64,000 nt of DNA from Mycoplasmopsis columbina (GTDB lineage Bacteria; Bacillota_I; Bacilli_A; Mycoplasmatales; Metamycoplasmataceae): contig NZ_LR215041.1 of assembly GCF_900660685.1 (NCBI RefSeq), positions 496,001 through 560,000 on the forward strand. The letters run 5' to 3'. The first letter of the stretch is position 1. Each line of letters begins with the position of its first letter. This document shows positions 58,930-64,000 of the stretch, in pieces. The translations under genes and the position numbers were made by a program. Under the pieces are notes generated by a model. The model was not told the origin of the DNA and did no database searches. It saw only the letters and a list, made by a program, of their open reading frames with translations.

Positions 58930-59237
58930 ATTCTTCAGTATGCTTAATAAAATATAAAAATTACTCTTGCGCTGTCTTCTATCATTTCAGAAATTGAAGT
59001 AATTCTCATTTAAATTTCTAGTATATTTTTTGCATAATAGGTTCATTTACTTAATTATTTCTTGAACAAAATTAAATTAATTAAATGAAATAACTAAATA
59101 TTAGTTAACCCATAAATAAATTAAGTAATAACTTTTAACTATTGCATTTTTCTTTTTTAATTTAATTTATAATTAAATACATTAAATTTATATATAAAAT
59201 ATTAAGTATTAGTATTAATAGCACACTAGGAGAAAAA
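58930..59237 (+). other. Intergenic leader of pyrG
   Basis: About 300 AT-rich bases with no ORF carrying an RBS. Several TATAAT-like boxes near 59160-59200 could be the pyrG promoter. The pyrG RBS (TAGGAG) is at the right end. I see no tRNA, hairpin or repeat strong enough to name. Confidence 0.5.
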
Positions 59238-60851
59238 ATGACAAAATTTATTATTACCACAGGAGGCGTTCTTTCAGGTTTAGGTAAGGGTGTTACTTGT
59301 GCTTCAATTGGAAATTTATTAAAATCACAGGGTTTTAGTGTTTTTGCTCTTAAATTAGATCCCTACTTAAATATTGATCCAGGAGTAATGTCTCCAACTG
59401 AACATGGAGAAGTTTATGTAACTGCCGATGGTGGAGAAACTGATTTAGATCTTGGACACTATGAACGTTTTATTGACGTTAAATTAGATAAAGATAGTAA
59501 CTTTACAAGTGGAAGAATTTTTACAAGAATTTTTGAAAAAGAAAGAAATGGCGACTATGGTGGCAAAACAGTGCAAATTGTTCCACACGTAGTTGATGAA
59601 ATTATTAACATTGTAAAAAATTTAGCGGATAAGAAAAAACCTGATTTTATGTTGATTGAAATTGGTGGAACTGTGGGAGATATTGAATCAAATCCTTACA
59701 TTTATGCCATGAGTAAATTTAATACTTTATACCCACAACAAGTGCTCTTTACGCATTTAGCTTTTGTTCCCTTTTTATCAGCTTCTAAAGAATATAAATC
59801 TAAACCAAGTCAAGTTTCAATTGCTTCTTTAAGATCTTTTGGTATTAACCCTAATTTACTTTTATTAAGAAGTCAAGGAGAAGTTGATCGCAATATTATT
59901 AAAAAAGTAGCTGAAGCTTCATTTTTAAATCCTAAGCATGTTATTAGTGTGCCTGATAAATCAACTATTTATGAAATTCCAATTTACTTATTAAAGCAAG
60001 GAATTTTGGAAATTATTTTTAATCATTTCAATATTCAAAAAGACATTAACTATGATGCTCTAGCCCCTTGAATTAACTTTGTTAATAAGTATTCAACTAA
60101 GAAAAAACATCAAATTAACTTATTGCTTGTTGGAAAATATATGGGACTTGAAGATGCTTATTTATCAATTATTGAATCTTTGAAAATTACTTCAGCACAT
60201 TTAGATGTAGAAATTAATCACAAATTAATTAATTCTGAACTAATTAATAAAGATAACATCGATGAAATTGTTGATAAATACGATGGAGTAATAATTTTGC
60301 CAGGATTTGGTAAAAGAGGCTTCGAATCTAAAGTTCTTGTTGCCAACTATACAAGAAACAAAATCGTGCCAACGTTAGGAATTTGCTTAGGTTTTCAAGC
60401 TATGGTAGTTAATCAAGCTAGAGAATTAGGGTATACAAATGCAACTAGCAAAGAATTTGCATCATCACTAAAAGAAGAAACATATGTTTTAACTCCATTT
60501 TATGAAAACGGTGATAAATCACCTATTGGTGGAACTTTAAGGCTTGGAGAAGATAAAGTTATTGCTTTAGACAACACTCTTGCACAAAAAATTTATGGAA
60601 AAGATGTATTTGAACAAAGACACCGTCATAGATTTGAAGTTGCCCCAGAATTTAGACAAAGTTTACAAACCGAGAATTTTATTTTTAGTGGTATAAAACC
60701 TGGAGAATCAGTTGCTGAAATTTGCGAATTAAAAAATCATCCATTTTATTTAGGAGTTCAATACCATCCTGAATTTTCAACTAGAGTTTTAAAATCTAAT
60801 CCTCTTTTTGATAGTTTTATTCAAAGCGTTATTGATTATAAAAAACATTAA
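59238..60851 (+). CDS. pyrG: CTP synthase
   Basis: Makes CTP from UTP, ATP and glutamine. The 537-residue product has the synthase domain ([20 protein letters not shown] near 9, [36 protein letters not shown]) and a class-I glutaminase domain with catalytic Cys near 380 in [10 protein letters not shown] and His/Glu in [13 protein letters not shown]-Trp at 60069 joins the two domains. The RBS is TAGGAG. It is the first gene of the pyrG-ileS-lspA series. Confidence 0.97.
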
Positions 60852-60862
60852 TAAGGAGAAAA

Positions 60863-63544
60863 ATGTCAGAAAAGAACTATAAAGATACTTTAAACATGCC
60901 TAAAACAGATTTTGACATGAGAGCCAATTTAACTGTTAAAGAACCACAATTTAGGCAAATGTGAAAAGAAAAGCAAATTTACAAAAAAGTTTTAGAACAA
61001 AATAAAAATAATCCTTCTTTTATTCTTCATGATGGCCCACCATATGCTAATGGTAATTTACATATTGGTCATGCAATGAACAAAATTTTAAAAGACATTA
61101 TTGTGCGTTATAAATCAATGTCTGGTTTTTACTCACCTTTTGTACCTGGATGAGATACACATGGTATGCCAATTGAACACAAAATGTTGGAACAAGCACA
61201 ATTGAATTTCAAAAATCTTGATCCTCTTGAATTAAGACAAAAAGCAGCAAAATATGCACTTGAGCAAATCGAAATTCAAAAAGCACAATTTAAAGAAATG
61301 CAAATGCTTACCGATTTTGAAAAATACTACATCACATTAGACAAAAAATTTGTAGCTAAACAACTTAAATTATTCAAAAAAATGGTTTTTAGTGGTTTAG
61401 TTTATAAAGGCCTTAAACCTGTTTATTGGTCACCTTCTTCTCAATCAGCCTTAGCAGAAGCTGAAGTTGTTTATAAAGATGTTGTTTCTCCTTCAATTTA
61501 TGTTGCCTTCAAAATCGTTAATAATAATCAATCTAAAAAAATTAATAATGGTGACTATTTAGTTATTTGAACAACCACACCATGAACTTTAATTGCCAAT
61601 GCCGGAATTGCTGTTGGAGAAAAAATTGAATATGCCAAAATAAAATATCAAAACAATTATTTTATTGTTGCTGCTGATTTAGTAGAAAAAGTTGCAAAAG
61701 AATTCGAATGAACTAATTACGAAATTGAATCTACCTTTAAATCAGATGAATTGGTAAACATGCAATATTTAAGTATTGTAAATCAAAATTTAGCACCCGT
61801 TGTTTATGGTCATCATGTTTCTTTAGAATCAGGATCTGGTTTAGTGCATATTGCTCCTCTTTTTGGTGAAGATGACTTCCAAATTGGAATAAAAAATTCT
61901 CTTAATTCAATTATGCACATTGAAAATGATGGAACTATTAATGAATTAGGTGGAAAATATGAAAAAATGTTCTACCAAAAAGCTAATAATTTAATTATTG
62001 AAGATTTAATTCTTAATAAAGCTCTGTTAAAAAATTCAACAATTTCTCACTCATATCCCCATGATTGAAGAACTCATAAACCTATTTTATTCCGTGGAAC
62101 ACCACAATGGTTTGTTTCAATTGACAAAATTAAACGCGAAATCTTAACACAATTGGAAAAAGTTCAAACTTATCCAGAATGAGCTAAAAAAAGATTGACA
62201 AATATGATTTCAGAAAGATATGATTGAACAATTTCTCGTCAAAGAACTTGAGGTGTACCAATTATAGTTTTCTATGATGAAAATCAAAAACCGGTTTTAA
62301 GAGAAGATATTTTTGACTATGTAATTAAATTAATTGAAGATAATGGTGCTGATATTTGATGATCAAAATCAACAGATGAACTTTTACCAGAAGAATATAG
62401 AAATAAAGGTTATACAAGAGAAATGGACATCATGGATGTTTGATTTGATTCAGGATCTACTTCATTTGCAGTTGAAATAGATCCAAGTATTTCTGCTCCA
62501 TATGATCTTTATCTAGAAGGAAGCGATCAATATCGTGGATGATTCAACTCATCATTAATTAATTCTGTTGCTTATGCGGGTGTAACTCCATATAAAAATC
62601 TTGTCAGCCATGGTTTTGTTCTAGATGCTAAAGGTGAAAAAATGTCAAAATCTAAAGGCAATGTTGTTGATCCTTTAAAAATTATTAAAAAATCAGGAGC
62701 TGATATTTTAAGACTTTGAGTAGCTAATAGTGAATATACCAATGACGTGACAATTAGTGATAATATCATTAATCAAAATAGTGAAATTTACAGAAAAATT
62801 AGAAATACAATAAAATTTCTTCTCGGAAATTTAAATGGCTTTAAATATGATTCTTCTTTAGAAAGAAAAGGTGTTCATGCCTTTATTAAAGAAGAATTAG
62901 AAAAATTCAAAACTGAAATTATTACGGCTTATAATGAATATAAATTTATCAATGTTGTAAAACTATTAAATAATTATGTAGTGAATTTATCAAGTTTTTA
63001 TTTGAATATAACCAAAGATATTCTCTATGTTGAAGAACTTAATTCACAAGAACGTTTAATGACTTTAACTAATTTTTATGAAATTGCAGATTTTATCATT
63101 AAAACTATTGCACCAATTCTTCCAACTACTGCTGAAGATGCATATATGTACTTCAACAAAGAAGACAAAAAAGAATCTGTTCATTTAGAAACTTTTTACA
63201 TTTCTAATGAGGTAAATGAAAAATTAATTCAACAGTGAGAAGACTTCTTTAAGTTAAGAAATGAAATCAACATTAAATTAGAACAAGCTGTGCAAAATGG
63301 ATTAATTAAGAGAACTAATGAAGCAAAAGTCGTTATTAATACTAATAATGAATTTATCAAATCATTAAATTTAAAACAACTTTTGATGGTAGGAATTATT
63401 GAATTTGGTTCAAATACTGAAATACTAACATTTGAGTCAGAAAAATGCCAAAGATGTTGAAATCATTTTCTTCCTTCACAAATTAAAGATGAATTATGTC
63501 CATTGTGTTATGGTATTATTAGTAAAATTAACAAAGAAGTTTAA
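60863..63544 (+). CDS. ileS: Isoleucyl-tRNA synthetase
   Basis: An 893-residue class-I synthetase. HIGH is present in [16 protein letters not shown] near 66, and KMSKS in [15 protein letters not shown] near 593. The editing domain ([15 protein letters not shown]) and a C-terminal zinc ribbon (CQRCWNHF and CPLCYG) are also present. Many UGA-Trp codons occur at conserved places. The AAGGAG at 60852-60857 sets ATG 60863. lspA follows two bases after the stop, as in many bacteria. Confidence 0.98.
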
Positions 63545-63546
63545 TT

Positions 63547-64000
63547 ATGGAACAAAAAAACGAAACTAAATTGACCATTTTTCAAAAGCTAAAAGATAAG
63601 TTAGATAAAAAACTTAAAGAAGCAAAAAAAGATCCATATAAATTGGTACTAAAATATGTTATCTTTTTTGCAATTATTACTACTTTAATATTAATTGATC
63701 AATTAACAAAAACATTTATATTTAAATGAAATTCATCACGCACTGGTGGAGCTTGAGAATCAGGTGATCGAACAGATATTACGAATTTAGTAATAATTGG
63801 TTTTAGATCTGTAGGACATAGAGGTGTTACAGTTTTACCGTGAAAAGATAATTTAGCAGTTATTACAATAGTTCAAACATTTAGTATATTAATTGGATTA
63901 GGTTTATTATTTGTACCATTTTTTGCCACTAAAAAAACAGTTATTGTTTTTTCTGCATTTATCTTTGCAGGCAATTTTGGAAATATGTTAGATCGTTTCC
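63547..64000 (+). CDS. lspA: Signal peptidase II (prolipoprotein), 3' end cut by window
   Basis: The 5' two-thirds of lspA. Signal peptidase II cleaves lipoprotein signal peptides, such as those of PstS and the lipoprotein at 26560. A charged N-terminal extension of about 36 residues (KLKDKLDKKLKEAKKDPYK) precedes the first helix. The catalytic-domain motifs are LIDQLTKTF near 54 and GNFGNMLDRF at the window edge, which holds one active-site Asp. UGA codons are Trp. The extended N-terminus is longer than in E. coli. The gene continues past 64000. Confidence 0.9.

Overview
The window is low-GC chromosomal DNA from a mycoplasma-type Mollicute. Conserved proteins such as SecA, EF-G, UvrA, IleRS and phosphoketolase stay in one frame only if UGA is read as tryptophan. 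There is no cell-wall gene, lipoproteins are prominent, and RNA-gene and operon sizes are minimal. Gene content (phosphoketolase, PstC-PstA fusion, MetK, ankyrin proteins) suggests the hominis/Mycoplasmopsis side of the group, but the species cannot be settled from sequence alone. Start and stop positions below are given with UGA read through.

Layout. 1-5.6 kb: a tiny Trp-rich ORF, secA, a secreted cysteine-peptidase-like gene broken at a 10-A tract, a membrane protein and a hypothetical gene. 5.6-12.3 kb: gpmI, then the DNA-metabolism operon dnaX-ybaB-recR-tmk-holB-rsmI. 12.4-17.3 kb: an RNase J-like protein whose metal ligands are gone, and smc. 17.3-23.2 kb (minus strand): rluB-obg, a HAD hydrolase, and tig with an ABC-F ATPase. 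23.3-26.5 kb: the str operon rpsL-rpsG-fusA. 26.5-29 kb (minus): a lipoprotein, and metK preceded by what looks like a SAM-I riboswitch. 29.1-35.3 kb: ftsY-ylxM, rpmG, then a divergent phosphate locus (pstS against pstCA-pstB-phoU). 35.3-40.5 kb: an EzrA-like protein, thiI, eno, pip. 40.5-46.4 kb (minus): two ankyrin-repeat proteins, phosphoketolase, azoreductase. 46.5-53 kb: a NERD-domain protein, a zinc metallopeptidase, uvrB-uvrA. 53-58.3 kb: gdpP-rplI-dnaB and a CNNM/CBS protein. 58.4-64 kb: a cysteine-rich metallothionein-like small protein, tRNA-Gly(UCC), and pyrG-ileS-lspA (cut by the window edge).

Most of the window is housekeeping: protein export and maturation (SecA, FtsY, trigger factor, LspA), translation (S12, S7, EF-G, L9, L33, IleRS, Obg, ABC-F), replication and repair (DnaX, HolB, RecR, DnaB, Smc, UvrAB), glycolysis and the phosphoketolase bypass (GpmI, Eno, Xfp), nucleotide and cofactor supply (Tmk, PyrG, MetK, ThiI) and phosphate uptake. 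The most interesting points are the metK leader, the cysteine-rich mini-protein with a palindrome in its promoter region, the slippery poly-A in the peptidase gene, the pseudo-nuclease RNase J, the ankyrin pair, the divergent pst promoters, and a recurring leaderless-start pattern (TATAAT-like box 6-10 nt before the start codon, with no Shine-Dalgarno). No IS element, CRISPR array, phage gene or rRNA was seen.
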